Below, in pieces: positions 22,072 through 33,399 of a DNA stretch of 64,000 bases. The DNA is from Patiria pectinifera. Its lineage: Eukaryota > Echinodermata > Asteroidea > Valvatida > Asterinidae. The notes below the pieces were generated by a model. That model did not search any database. It had not been told where the DNA came from and saw only the letters and a program-made list of their open reading frames with translations. How positions within the stretch are numbered: the stretch's first letter is position 1; every line of letters begins with the position of its first letter. A program made the translations under genes and the position numbers. Location of the stretch: assembly GCA_029964075.1 (NCBI GenBank), contig CM057135.1:27145366-27209365 (forward strand), in the 5' to 3' direction.

Positions 22072-25000
22072 ATGAGCGGGGCGGTGAGCAACAGTCTGGA
22101 GGGGCCGGACGGCGGAAGGCCCGGCTGGGTCGCGGTCCTCGCGCTCTGGACCAGAAACCTCATGGTGACCGGCATTACCAAAGGTCTCGGGATAATGCTG
22201 CCGACTTTGCAAATCGAACTGACCTCCCAAATGTGGATTATCGGCTGGATAGCGTCACTGACAACCGCAACAAGTGGATTAGTAGGTAACACTGACAGTA
22301 TTTTTCTAAACTGCAATTTAATTCAACTGTGTGTATTATATTTATGGCGTTGCGAAGAAGCGCATGCATGGCTGTTGTACTGTATTAAAATTGACTGAGC
22401 GTTTTCATGCGTATATCAATTACTCATCTGCATGACTGTAAGCCACTATTTCAATGTAATAATTGTTGGTTGTAATGCAACCCAGACTACATGTGAATGA
22501 TACTTTCAAAATATAATTAGGATTTTAATTTTCTCCATGCATCGGTTTCAAATGGGTCCCTTCAGCAATACCATTTTCATTCTATTTCACAGTCATTATT
22601 TTAAAATTAAATACACATAAATGTTGAAATTGTGTGAACTGATATACGTGCGGAAAGTAAACTGCACGATCATTATTATTTCTTCGGTGGTCTGGTCACA
22701 ACATAATTTACTATTATGACAAGTTGATAATATTACTCTTAATTTACTACAGACATCATCATTGTGCCCAAAACGCAATATAGCCGAACAGAATTTTCAC
22801 TATATGGTATCCTACCAACTCCATTCGCATCTAGAAACAAGGATGTTCCATCCTTTGATCAACTCAAAATCAAATATTTTACGTCTCCACAGCTCCTTTC
22901 GGAGGATTAGTGAGCAGGCACTTTGGGGCTGGTTACGTCATGATGACGTGTGGCGCGATGATGAGTGCAGCGGCCATTGCCGGATCGTTCGCCGAGAACT
23001 CTCTGCAACTGGCGTTGCTGTACACGTTACTGGCAGGTTGTATTAAAAAAACATTGAAAAACAACGATTTCAACTTCATTGAATTTCCACATGAAATGTA
23101 TCGGTTTTCCCGATTAATTTAACACTCGTAGCAAACAGATTCTATCGCAGAGATACTCCAGCTTCTTTACAGTCATCATTGAGCTTATCAATCTAATGTT
23201 AATTAAAATGTTAAATAATATTTCCATCGAATTTGTTTAATATAGGTTTTCCCGGCCAATTTCCTAAAATGTTCAATCACTTCTGAAAATCGGTCAATCA
23301 TTTTCGTCTGAAATTGAGAATTGCTCTGAACACGCGTTTCATTTTCGTATTTCGTCTTGAAAATTCATGATCCTGCATACCCCATTTTCAATTTCGCCTT
23401 TATTTGGTCGCTCAATTTCGCCATACTTTTTCGTGAAAGACAATTCAATTTCGTCGTCTGCAATTGCTGAACGTGCAATAGATGAATCGGTTCTGTCATT
23501 TTGCAATCAATGTTATATAAATTTCATTCAAAATTGTAGGCCATCTTCCGTATTTTTACGTTTTCATCTGTTCATTTCTACATAATTACTTTATTTGTGT
23601 GTGTGTCTGTTAGTCTCCTTGTGTAATGTAGGTCTTAAATAAGCATTTTTCTCATGTAACAATTCTTCTGCAAAATTGTAATCTTTTTCAAAATTTATTT
23701 AGTTCGTTGACAATTTTATGCGTCAACAACTGAAAGAAATAGGGTATACACAGTCAAATAAAATTGCGTATTTTCCATTTCACGCAAGAAATAAGTAGGC
23801 CTATAATGATTTATTATGAAAAGCAAACTGCATTAATATTTTCACATCTTCGAAAACAGTCATTCAGTTCTTCTTCTTGTTCTTTGGATTGGTTGTAAAA
23901 CCTACAATTTATTGTCTTGCAATACACCATGCCAAATACGTCTGTGTATGGTATACCAGCGTGCGCATTGTCTGATGAATTTGATCGAACATTTCTTGAA
24001 ATCGATTAAACAAAGACGAATTCAATCCTTACATTATGTACATGGTCATCAGGTGAGACGAATTCCATTGAAATTTGACATCGAATGGACAAATGTTGAA
24101 ATTGATCAATTGGAAAGACCAACGACAAACGCGTTCCAGTCTTCTGGAGACGAAATTGAAGTTAACCGTTTATGAATTGGAATGAATTCAGTTTCTAAAT
24201 GTGCAGGAAAACCTATGTATAAAGCAATGTACATATATCGGGGTTACAATGAGACATTTGTATATGTGAGATATTAGTTTCTAGTTAGTTTGGCAATTAA
24301 CGTAGATCAAGTAGGGGACCCATGTCTTCACAACAGATGAGGAAAACTATACACATTGCCAAAACGTGTCCTTGATGTATACTTTTTATATTATATCTTT
24401 GAAGGTACTGCCATAGGTATATCGAGTGTCGTTGCAAAGGAGGCTGTCGGACGCTGTTTTACCAAGAACTACGCCACAGCCAATGGCATCGCACGGACCG
24501 GCTTCTCCGTGGGACTGATCGTCTTAGCGCCCCTGGTCCAGATTTTCTTAGACACCTACGGCTGGAGGGGAACCATGTTACTAGTGGGAGCCATCACCAT
24601 GCATTCTGTTGCGAGTGGCGCCGTTATGGTAGCAACGAGGCAGCCTGAGCTCGATCAGTCAAACGCATACCAAACGCTCCCCCAGACCGAACACACTAAT
24701 TCGTCATCAGCACATGAGAGCACTCTCCGTTCTCACTGTGGTTCGCTGAGGAAGTTCGTCTCTAAGAACTTCGAGGTGGAACTACTTATCAATGCGCGCT
24801 ACTGGTTGTTGGCCGTCATATCTTGCTGCACGATCTACGCGTACCTCATGTGGATTGTGTATTTCGTGTCCCAGGCGCAGTCCAACGGGTTCACTTTGGA
24901 GGAGGCGGGGTCTTTCGTGACCATCGCGGGCATTGCGAACCTGTTTGGTAAAATCAGTCAGGGACTGATCACCGACCGCGGAGTGATGTCCTCGTGGACT

Positions 25001-25264
25001 CTGGTTGCCGTTTGCCTCGTTATGAGTTCCGTCTCGTACCTTGCCTCCTCTTTGCTGACTTCTTATTGGCCAATGATGACGTCAGCGGTGCTGATTTTGT
25101 TCAGTGACGGGGTCTTGTCCTGCCAGACGGATGTTCTCGTCAAGCAGGTTCTTGGTGTCGAGCTATTGGCGGGTGCTTTTGGCTGGATCCAGCTAAAGCT
25201 GACGCTATTATTAAGCCTAATAAATGAGTGTCGTTTCCTTACGCCACTTTCTTCACTGCCGTAG
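22072..25264 (+). CDS. SLC16-like monocarboxylate transporter copy D, lost last splice donor
   Basis: Exons 22072-22285, 22893-23036 and 24405 onward are open, use AG/GT borders and join in phase 1. The protein is an MFS transporter of the monocarboxylate transporter type in the membrane: MSGAVSNSLEGPDGG; APFGGLVSRHFGAG; TAIGISSVVAKEAVGRCF; ANGIARTGFSVGLIVLAP; YGWRGTMLL; a short charged central loop; then ANLFGKISQGLITDRG and further helices. Compared with copy C, 31 bp are missing after about 25213 (the codons for VALGFLPG and the GT donor). Translation would read on to a TAG at 25262-25264, adding about 15 unrelated residues and omitting the C-terminal helix encoded at 25446-25555. Substrate unknown. 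It is either a recent pseudogene or a gene with a shortened C-terminus. Confidence 0.7.
23242..24216. mobile_element. TIR element R3 in intron 2 of copy D
   Basis: Same element as 16073-17056, with inverted ends ATAGGTTTTCCC and GGAAAACCTAT. It was carried along in the duplication. A short segment ('cacctcata' near 16361 in C) is missing here. Confidence 0.6.
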
Positions 25265-25445
25265 TCTAGTATGTAGTTTCAACGTACACGCAATAATTAT
25301 TAGGAAGTACTTTAATTCATGGTGTTACTTGTGTGACATCACTGGCAATGTGCATCACACCATGCAATAGCATAAAAGATCAACAATGTCAAACCATTCT
25401 ACGAGACTTCCCGATTTCAATTTTACCTTCTGTCTCTGTTTTAAG

Positions 25446-25555
25446 GTTTGGTTTACGACTTGACCGGAAGTTACACAGCAGCCTTTCTACTGATAGGCAG
25501 CGTGCAGGCTGTACCACTGGTGCCTTTGCTGATGTTAAGATATTCTCAACGGTAG
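25446..25555 (+). pseudogene. Orphan exon 4 of transporter copy D
   Basis: Follows an AG acceptor (25444-25445) and encodes GLVYDLTGSYTAAFLLIGS and onward to RYSQR, then TAG at 25553-25555. It equals exon 4 of copy C (18317-18426) in length and differs by a few bases. The matching exon 3 donor has been deleted, so normal splicing to this exon is not possible as read. Confidence 0.75.
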
Positions 25556-25690
25556 AACCTCGGAGATTGTTTTGCATTGGAGGTTTTCATAATTGACTGT
25601 GAATCGATCGGAGTTGAAACAGAAGCATAAGGAAATAATGTACATTGAACAAGTGTGTTTTGATCAATTAAAGATTAGTTGCACGCAATC

Positions 25691-25744
25691 CTGGCTTTAT
25701 GCCTTTTCCTGGCTTTATGCCTTTTCCTGGCTTTATGCCTTTTG
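25691..25744. repeat. 18-bp minisatellite, three units
   Basis: Three units of 'ctggctttatgccttttc'; the copy C counterpart has two. Confidence 0.8.
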
Positions 25745-25844
25745 GTTTGTGTCTGGTGTTGTTGCGATTTCTATGGGTGTGGCAATCTTGCCATACCTCG
25801 TGTGAACAACATTCATCCGAGTATGATAATGCAGCATGGCAGTG

Positions 25845-26917
25845 GCGCACCCAGGATATGGCTTTGGGCGGGGGGGGGGGCTCACATTTTTTTGTAAAAA
25901 TTTTTTTAGAAGTTAAATTTTTGTCAAACAATTTTGCCCAAAATTTTTGGCCGCAGAAAAAAATTGGGGTTTTGTTTTGGGGGCGGACTATTTTGACGTT
26001 GGTGGCGCCACTTACACCCCTATTATACTACTCGAAAATAGGCCACATTATCACCAAGGTCCAATCGTGGGCAACCTCGTCCCCAGGGTGTCGACCCTGG
26101 TATTGGATCATTTGCATGTGCAAGATTTTTGAACACGTATGCAAATGAGGAATAGTCTGGCACCTACACGTGCGTTACATTAGCGTTTGTTTTTGTATGC
26201 AGTTTTGGGGGTAAAAACAACATCAATTCGTCGCGCCGTAAGTCATGAAAACACAATTTTGTTTTAAAGTTAAAATGTTACGATCTGGCCCGCCAATTTG
26301 TAGTATTACATTTCAGATTAATAAAAGCAAACTGGAAAGGAAAGGAGTATTTTTGAGAAGGCGTGGATGTTTTCATTACAATGATCGTGAAAACACGTAA
26401 TGCACGTTGGAAATAACAACACCAACTACACGGTAAAAATCCATTACTAGCAAATTGCGGTATCAAATCAGGATACAGGGAGAAAGTTTCCTGTTCAGGG
26501 CTCACTATTGGAAACGAGGCTGGAAATAAAGTAAGCACTGGGGACGAGGTTGATTAGTGGGACTAAAAAAAAAAAATTAAAAATAGAAAAAAAATTAAAA
26601 ATTGACAACCTGCAAATTGCACGTGAAAGAATACACCAAAAACAATATCGTCAAAAGTCGTGATTAATCCGAACCCTTCTTAGGAAATATTGTCCCCCTC
26701 CAACCTTCAAGGACTGGAATGCATTATCATCACTTGCAATCTCATCCTCATCATTGAATGTATTGTATTTTTAATCTGGCCTTAGCAAGTACAGTACAAG
26801 CTTAAACAGTAGGCCCTATATAATTACGTCTAAAAGATCCTATTGTTGCCAAGCGCATCGCACGTTTTCGCGACGGTGCAGGCGACGTTTGTCTGCCATA
26901 TATGAAAATACACCATG
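25845..26917. repeat. 3' flank of copy D (G-run repeat and shared flank)
   Basis: Aligns with 18700-19030 and 20056-20814 behind copy C, without the insert found there. It has a G run at 25869-25880 and no coding signature. Confidence 0.65.
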
Positions 26918-27590
26918 CCCATAACAAATCATTCGTCTATATATCCCGGTGGTAGATCATCATCGATAGATTACTATGGATGTTGAGTGTTTCCGTAAGT
27001 TTGCCTGTATTTGTCTTGAAAAAAAGTGTATGAAACAAGCCGTCGCTGATTTGAAGATAATACATGTTTGCGAAATAGCCCGAATGCCTATCGGTCGCAT
27101 ATAAAACTTTGAGGCATCTTGGTCTTCAATTTCTCTTAATTTTCGCAACCTTTTAAAAAGCCTCCCTTTCGGACTCGAACTCGAGGGATTTCTTGGGGGA
27201 GGGAGACGGGGCCCACACTTTTTCCGAAGCCATCGCCCCAAAATGGGGCACTGGTTTTTTTTTAAATCCTGTATGCACAAAATTCATTCAAACGAAGATC
27301 CACAATTACGAGGGAAACATCTGCAGCCAGACGCCTAGCCATCTGTCACCTTCACAGCCTTTAAATCATACTAATTATCTATTTGGTTTTTAGTTTTAAT
27401 TAGCTCGATGTAGACCTACATGCATCAATATCACGGGGGGAAAATAATCACCATTACTTGCTAAGCCCGCCCCTTATGTTCATGAGTGACCCCAAGTCAA
27501 ATGAGGGCGCACTATACCGTGCTTCGACAGAGTTGACCGCTGCATTTAATTTCGTAATTATCCCAGTAAATGTCTGAAGATAGTTGGCTA
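26918..27590. repeat. Repeat R1, third copy
   Basis: Collinear with 476-1150 over its whole length, including 'gcctccctttcggactcgaac' and 'gaccgctgcatttaatttcg'. A small insertion ('gttcatgagt' near 27478) distinguishes it. Confidence 0.75.
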
Positions 27591-27601
27591 ACATCAGGGT
27601 G

Positions 27602-27748
27602 TGACGTCGTTGTTCTTTTCTCATGAATAAACATAACCTCCCCATCCAAACTACTGACCATTGACGATATCTACTGAAGGGGTCATGATTATTCAGTAGT
27701 TTCTATGGGATAGTTATGTTTATTCATGAGAAAACAACAATGACGTCA
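27602..27748. mobile_element. Short hairpin MITE
   Basis: Arms of about 56 bp: 'tgacgtcgttgttcttttct' at the left answers 'agaaaacaacaatgacgtca' at the right, with few mismatches and a loop of about 35 bp. There is no coding capacity. Confidence 0.8.
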
Positions 27749-27762
27749 CAATATTGTTATAG

Positions 27763-28255
27763 GTTTTCCCGGCTATTTTAAAACGTTTATCATTCGAATG
27801 CACCGTTTCTAATATTCAAATTTATCCACCAACATCGATTCAGTGCACTTCCAATGTTGAATTTTGTCTTTTGCCAGACAATTTTAAATTCAGTTCAAGC
27901 AAATTCAAACAATGAGCACACGTTTCCGTGCCGGAGTATTCAATTTCGTCTCGTCTACGCCAAACCTTGTTATTCAGAAATCAAATTCGTCAAATTGATT
28001 TAAGACGAATTCGATCTCTGAATGCTGTACATTCGGCAACAGCTTAGATGAATTTGATCTGTAATGACGAATATTTTCGACCCGGCGACTCAAAGAGGGT
28101 GACCAAACTTTGAAATTGAATGGTAAATGACTATTGGTTTTGCAAAAAGCGTGTGAAATTTTTCTCGGGCGAAATTGATTGTTAGAGTTTGTGAATTTGA
28201 ATACAAAATATTTTAAAATAGCCTATTTTAAAAAAGCCTATACTTAGTCAACTTC
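27763..28255. repeat. R3-related repeat, opposite orientation
   Basis: Begins 'ataggttttcccggctattt' and is an inverted relative of 3215-3531 and 8693-9000 ('caccaacatcgatt', 'agttcaagcaaattcaaa'). The right end is degenerate. Confidence 0.6.
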
Positions 28256-28267
28256 ATTGTAGTTATA

Positions 28268-28362
28268 CAAAGAACGGCTCGTTGAGCTTCCAGAGCCTCG
28301 TGGATACTGAGATGATGTGAACTATGGATCGCAAGATTTCTGGTTCGAAATCCACCTATGCC
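28268..28362 (+). repeat. Possible tRNA-derived SINE fragment
   Basis: 'tctggttcgaaatccacc' resembles a Pol III B box, with weak tRNA-like sequence upstream. The A box is not clear. A functional tRNA is unlikely. Confidence 0.35.
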
Positions 28363-29100
28363 CATTTTTCATCAACTAGTAGTGTGTTCTCCAATTTAAT
28401 CGTTGGGATAATTTTTAATATAAGGGAAATATGTGTATGGGAAAATAAATGTGTCTTCGACACTGTGTGATAAATATCCATGTCAAGGAGAGTGCGTGAT
28501 ATTGTGATTGGTTAACTTTTCTAGGGTCACTGATACATGTATATGATGCCGTTGCGGCGAACGGCTACCAGCACGTCTGTTGGGCTTTCCAATTAAAAAA
28601 TAACTCGGACTACATCTTAAGGGTTTTCATTTTTTGCCTGAATTCCAGGGAAAGCCATCAATCTCCACATTTTTCGGCTGCTGGTTAAAGTTCGTGCATC
28701 AAAAGATACGATACCAGTGAAAGTATGTCATTTTTTAGGATGCATACCTTGCAAAATAAAACTTAAAGGCGAGTGCGCAAACATTGGAGCGCGTAGCTTT
28801 AATAATTATGTGCATTACCCCCCACCGCCTCGTGGTGGCGCTATCACCACATTACAACAACAATGCGGAGAGATCATAGACATGGGAGAGATCATCATTG
28901 ATGAGCACTTCTTGTCTTTTATCCTTGGAAAATATCTCGTTCTTCTGCTGGTAAGTTAGTTCGCGATGCCACTCAAATACAATATTTGAATCTCGGCTTT
29001 TTAACAAATGTGATTTGTGAAACCATAATAATAAAAAACGTGTTATTGGGAAGTTTATTGTGTACATCATCCGTCGTGTCCGTCATTGTCGATGTCCGTC
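28363..29100. other. Unassigned stretch
   Basis: AT-rich with no recognisable gene. The 80-codon frame at 28717-28959 matches no family I know. Confidence 0.4.
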
Positions 29101-29571
29101 ATGTCCGTGGGACTCCGATGAGTGCGGAATTTGGAGTAGTCTAGCCCCATAAATGTGGCCTATTTACTGGACTGCCTCCGTAAGCATAGGCCACACATCG
29201 GAAAAAGTTCCATACTCGGATGTCAATTTATCTGCTACCAAACATATTAATTGTCACCTCACGTTGTCATTTGAACCAAGAGAAATCCAGGAAGCTGTGT
29301 ACAGGTGAAAAAAATTTACTCAAAATGTGTTTTTAGAGCACATTTTGGATGCATACGTCGTGCAGAACTAACTTGAAGCAGCCGGTCAAAACTGATTGAA
29401 GTGGCTGAAAAGACAGCGGTACGTTATACACGTGACATCAACAACCATGACGTCGCATGAGCCTGCCAATGATAGTGCAATACGTCATTATGAATATTTA
29501 TTTTCTCATGAATATTTAGTTTATTTCAATGGATACTTCAAATACGTCCAAAGATTGATTATTGCAACAGC

Positions 29572-29640
29572 GATCGTGCGCGGCCTAGTGGTTAAGAGTC
29601 TCGTGTATCAAGCAGGCGTCAGAGGTTCGAATCCCGATGA
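29572..29640 (+). repeat. tRNA-like sequence in a SINE
   Basis: Contains an A-box-like 'ggcctagtggttaagag' and B box 'ggttcgaatcc' at near-tRNA spacing. The same sequence recurs inverted at 30642-30711 within larger repeats, so I call it tRNA-derived SINE sequence and not a tRNA gene. Confidence 0.6.
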
Positions 29641-29802
29641 AGTAACTGACTGATTAATAAATAGAAATTAGGGAAAGGAGAGGGTGAGAGTAGAGGAGGG
29701 AAAGTGGAGGAATAACCATAAGAGATGTAACTTTTGGCGCTAGAAAATTAATTGAAAAAAGTGACGTCCGAGTACGGAAATTTGTCCCTCACCCTCTTTA
29801 TT

Positions 29803-30268
29803 AGCCCCATAAATGTGGCCTATTTACTGGACTGCCTCCGTAAACATAGGCCACACACTGACCATGTACAAAAACGTGTCGACGGAGCCAAATTTTGATT
29901 TTCACATTTAGGCTTACTTTGTAGGTTTTTTTTCCTTTAGAAGCATTCTTACCCTCTATATAGGCTAATCAGAAAGTGCTGCCTTTTTGAGATGTCTAAT
30001 TTTTGTGAAATTTCATGTTGAAATTTTGATACGCAAACGTGTGCAAATGTATCTGGAAATTTCACGAAAAATGGACATCTGAAAAAGGCAGCACTTTCTG
30101 ATTAGCCTATATAGAGGGTGAGAATGCTTCTAAAGCAAAAAAAAACCTACAAAGTAAGCCTAAATGTGAAAATCAAAATTTGGCAAAGTCGACACGATTT
30201 TTGTACATGTGGATGTGTGGCCTATGTTTACGGAGGCAGTCCAGTAAATAGGCCACATTTATGGGGCT
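29803..30268. mobile_element. Palindromic MITE with TA target duplication
   Basis: Two arms of about 200 bp ('gccccataaatgtggcctat' at the left, its complement at the right) leave a loop of only about 40 bp. Both ends are bounded by TA (TA|GCCCC and GGGGC|TA), as for Tc1/mariner-type insertions. Half copies lie at 21025-21203, 29149-29205 and 31243-31436. It has no coding capacity. Confidence 0.8.
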
Positions 30269-30641
30269 AGGAGTAGTCATGATCGTGTAGTGTACAATGG
30301 TGTAGGGCCCCGTTCCTAGTAGTAGGATACCGGGGGAAAATCCATACTGGGACACAACTTTACCTGCCGCTAAACACATCAATTTCACCTCACCTTGTGA
30401 TTTCACCCAAGAGGAATCCAGGAAGCTGTGTTAATGCGAAAAAAAATTAGGCAAAATGTGTTTTTAGAGCCCATTTTGGATGCACACGTCGTGCACAACG
30501 GAAAAATTCGGCTATCCGATCACCACTTTTTTCAATTAATTTTCTAGCGCCAAAAGTTACCTCTTTTATGGTTATTCCCTCCACTTTCCCTCCTCTACTC
30601 TCACCCCCTCCTTTTTTTAATTATCAATCAGTCACTCACTT

Positions 30642-30711
30642 CATCGAGATTCGAACCTCGGACGCTTGCTTGATACACGAGTCTCTTAACCGCTAGGCCG
30701 CGCACGATCAC
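30642..30711 (-). repeat. tRNA-like sequence in a SINE, inverted copy
   Basis: Reverse complement of the 29572-29640 sequence with few changes. It retains 'gattcgaacctcgg' (B box complement) and 'ttaaccgctaggcc' (A box complement). Confidence 0.6.
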
Positions 30712-31242
30712 TGTTGCAATGATCAATCTTTGGACGTATTTGAAGTATCCATTGAAATAAACTAAATATTCATGAGAAAATAAATATTCATAATGACATA
30801 TTGCACTATCATTGGCCGGCTCATGCGATGTCTCATGCGACGTCATGGTTATCGATGTCATGCGTATAACGTACCGCTGTTCCAGACACTTCAATCAGTT
30901 TTGACCGGCTGCTTCAACCATCTGCACTACATGTGCATGCAAAATGTGCTCCAAAAACACATTTTTACCAATTTTTTTTCGCATGTCCACTCTTTCCTGG
31001 ATTCCTCTTGGTTGAAATCACAAGGTGAGGTGAAAATTTGGATGTTTGGCGGCAGGTAAGTGGTGATCGGTTGGCCGAATTTTCCCGACGCATGACATCG
31101 GCAACCATGACGTCGCATGAGCCGGCCAATGATAGTGCAATACGTCATTAATGTGAATATTTATTTTCTCATGAATATTTAGTTTATTTCAATGGCTACT
31201 TCAAATACGTCCGTACATTTAGTACAAATATGTCCGTACATG

Positions 31243-31436
31243 TTAGCCCCATAAATGTGGCCAATTTACTGGACTACCTCCGTAAACATCTATAGGCCAC
31301 ACTGCCACATGTACAAAAACATGTCGCACTTTGTCAAATTTTGATTTTCACATTTAGGCTTAGTTTGTAGGGGTTTTTTGCTTTAGAAGCATACTCACCC
31401 TCTTTATAGGCTAATCAGAAAGTGCTGCCTTTTTAC
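31243..31436. mobile_element. Half copy of the TA-flanked MITE
   Basis: TA|GCCCCATAAATGTGGCC through 'cagaaagtgctgcctttt'. This is the left arm only, in the same orientation as 29803. Confidence 0.75.
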
Positions 31437-32683
31437 ATGTATAGGCCTAAGAGAACAAAATCCAATGTTTAATTTATTTGACTTACCAAGTTAGTTGGTG
31501 ACATTAAGAACAAACAGGTATGTCATAGAGGGCAGGGTTTTGAAGTTTCGAGGGAAATTTGGGGGTAGATGACGACAAAACACAAACATTTAATAAAAAT
31601 GGCGATCACCGCGTTGTACCATGAACGCGCAATACCACGATGAATCGCACGACACCAACCTTAACATAACATACAAACATCACAAATTCTAATTCTATCA
31701 TGTCTATTGTACCCCAAGAAACTGTTCTGTGTTCAAAATTACACAAAAGGTGTTATTAGAATTGAGAGAAGTCTGCCTTTGTTTAGGTTGAAAAGGTCGT
31801 TTTTGAATGATAGAAACACCCTTGACTCTAATTTGATCAAAACTAAAGAGGGGCCCTACACTATACGATCGCTGAGTTAAGGACCCCGTTCCCACGAGAG
31901 AACGAAAAACCAATTTTATTTTAACTATTTGGACTCGCCAAAGTAGATGACGATGACACCATGTTGAATATCTGCCGGATTAATTTTGTGGAAAGAGGGC
32001 AGGGTTTTGATTTTTGAGGGAAATTATGGGGTAAAAATGACAACGGTGACTATGCAGCGACAAACGCGAGTTCACATTAAATTAAAACTAAAATGGTATG
32101 TGAGTGTGTCAATTCGCACGGCTGCTACTTGAATTTCATGTAAGAAAGTTGCATTTTCTCTCAAAACTAAAAAAACAAATAGGGTTAACATAATTAAGAG
32201 AAGATTGCCTGAGGTTGCAAATGTCATTTTCGAGCGATAAAATCTTGTTGAGAATAAAAAATGACTGAGTTAAACTCCACAATCCTCACAGGAGTATGTA
32301 TGTGGCGATATGACCATGTAACTAGTGTAAAAGATTGTTGTTGTTTTTTTTGGGGGGGGGGTTTCAAAAGAGCTTAAAATCAATTTTTTAAAAATGACTT
32401 TCAGCCTCATTTCATCTTTTAATTGTAACACTTTGATGTTATGAAAAGTATGACTGTTCTTACCCTTTTTCCTCAGTTGAACTTGAGTTTGTAGTGCTGA
32501 TCGATAGGCTGGCATAGGCTAGCTTGGGAAATAACTGTGGCCTCGGAGCAGTACAGCCCGTTCACAATTGTGGAACTGTATGCCTGTTCGCCTGTCAAAT
32601 AATAAATCTAGGTATCAATTTTACGTAATGGCTATTTTCCATTAATTTACATTTTAGTGTATAAATCGAGTTTATATTGTTGA
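31437..32683. other. Unassigned stretch with a repeated segment
   Basis: 'agagggcagggttttgaa' with about 60 bp of context occurs at about 31528 and again at about 31994. There is a G run at 32352-32361. No gene is seen. Confidence 0.45.
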
Positions 32684-33182
32684 TGTCCCGTAACGTGGCG
32701 CGGCCCCCAACGTGGCGCACTTTGATATTTCTTCTCTAGTGCCTTGCTAGAGCAACAGTTTTACCTCAAATGTCACAGTAAGTGTTACACCATCAAGCTC
32801 TACACTACTTCCAGAATTGTAACTTTTTACAAAACTTACAGTTCTGGAAGGAGCTCTGCACATTTCTTATCGTAGACCTTGAGTTCACCAACCCGTTACA
32901 AAGTTAACAGATATATATTTTACTTTGGTGCGGCTTTCCGATTTTGTTTTGAAGTGCGCAGCGAACCCTTTCAAATTGCACTCAAAAACACAACATGTAG
33001 TTTGACATGTGAGTACAGAAAATAATGTTTTATCAGAATTGGTCAACCTTAAAGCTACAGTCCATCATTTGCAGCTATCCAATAAGTAACTGAAAGGTTG
33101 AAAGATAGTAAGGGGACTAAACTGCTGTGAAATTATTCTTTCCGACAAGCTGTCATTTTGAAGAAATCAACGAAAGAAGGCC

Positions 33183-33218
33183 TTTCCAACGGTGCGTCTT
33201 AAGACGCACCGTTGGAAA
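33183..33218. repeat. 36-bp perfect palindrome
   Basis: Reads 'tttccaacggtgcgtctt' followed directly by its exact reverse complement, with no spacer. It lies inside the 32684-33800 element, just left of the nested MITE. Confidence 0.95.
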
Positions 33219-33242
33219 TTTCCGTTGGTAGTTTGTTTTTTT

Positions 33243-33399
33243 ATAGACCGCTTGCAGACGCGATCGATAAATGACGCGCGAAGGTGCACGACGCCATGTT
33301 GTGGGACAAAATGTACATGGATAGATATACGCTTGTCCCACAACATGGCGTCGCGCGCCTTCGCGCGTCGATTATCGAATGCATCTGCAAGCGGTCTAT
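33243..33399. mobile_element. Nested hairpin MITE with TA flanks
   Basis: Ends 'gaccgcttgcaga' and 'tctgcaagcggtc' are exact inverted repeats, bounded by TA on both sides. The arms extend inwards with 'ccatgttgtgggacaa' and its complement, leaving a loop of about 25 bp. Confidence 0.8.

Larger units (their letters stand above)
29101..31440. repeat. Nested block of direct and inverted repeats
   Basis: A segment with 'aaatccaggaagctgtgt' and 'aaaatgtgtttttagagc' occurs at 29280-29360, again in the same orientation at 30410-30500, and inverted at about 30940-31035. A second segment (29400-29790, with the tRNA-like sequence) is inverted at 30510-30900 and partly repeated at 31090-31200. The TA-flanked palindrome sits in the middle. 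The arrangement suggests repeated insertion of one family into itself. Confidence 0.7.

Noticed and set aside
29572..29640. Possible functional tRNA gene
   Set aside because: A and B boxes are present, but the sequence is embedded in repeats with an inverted copy at 30642, and the acceptor stem does not pair convincingly. SINE origin fits better.
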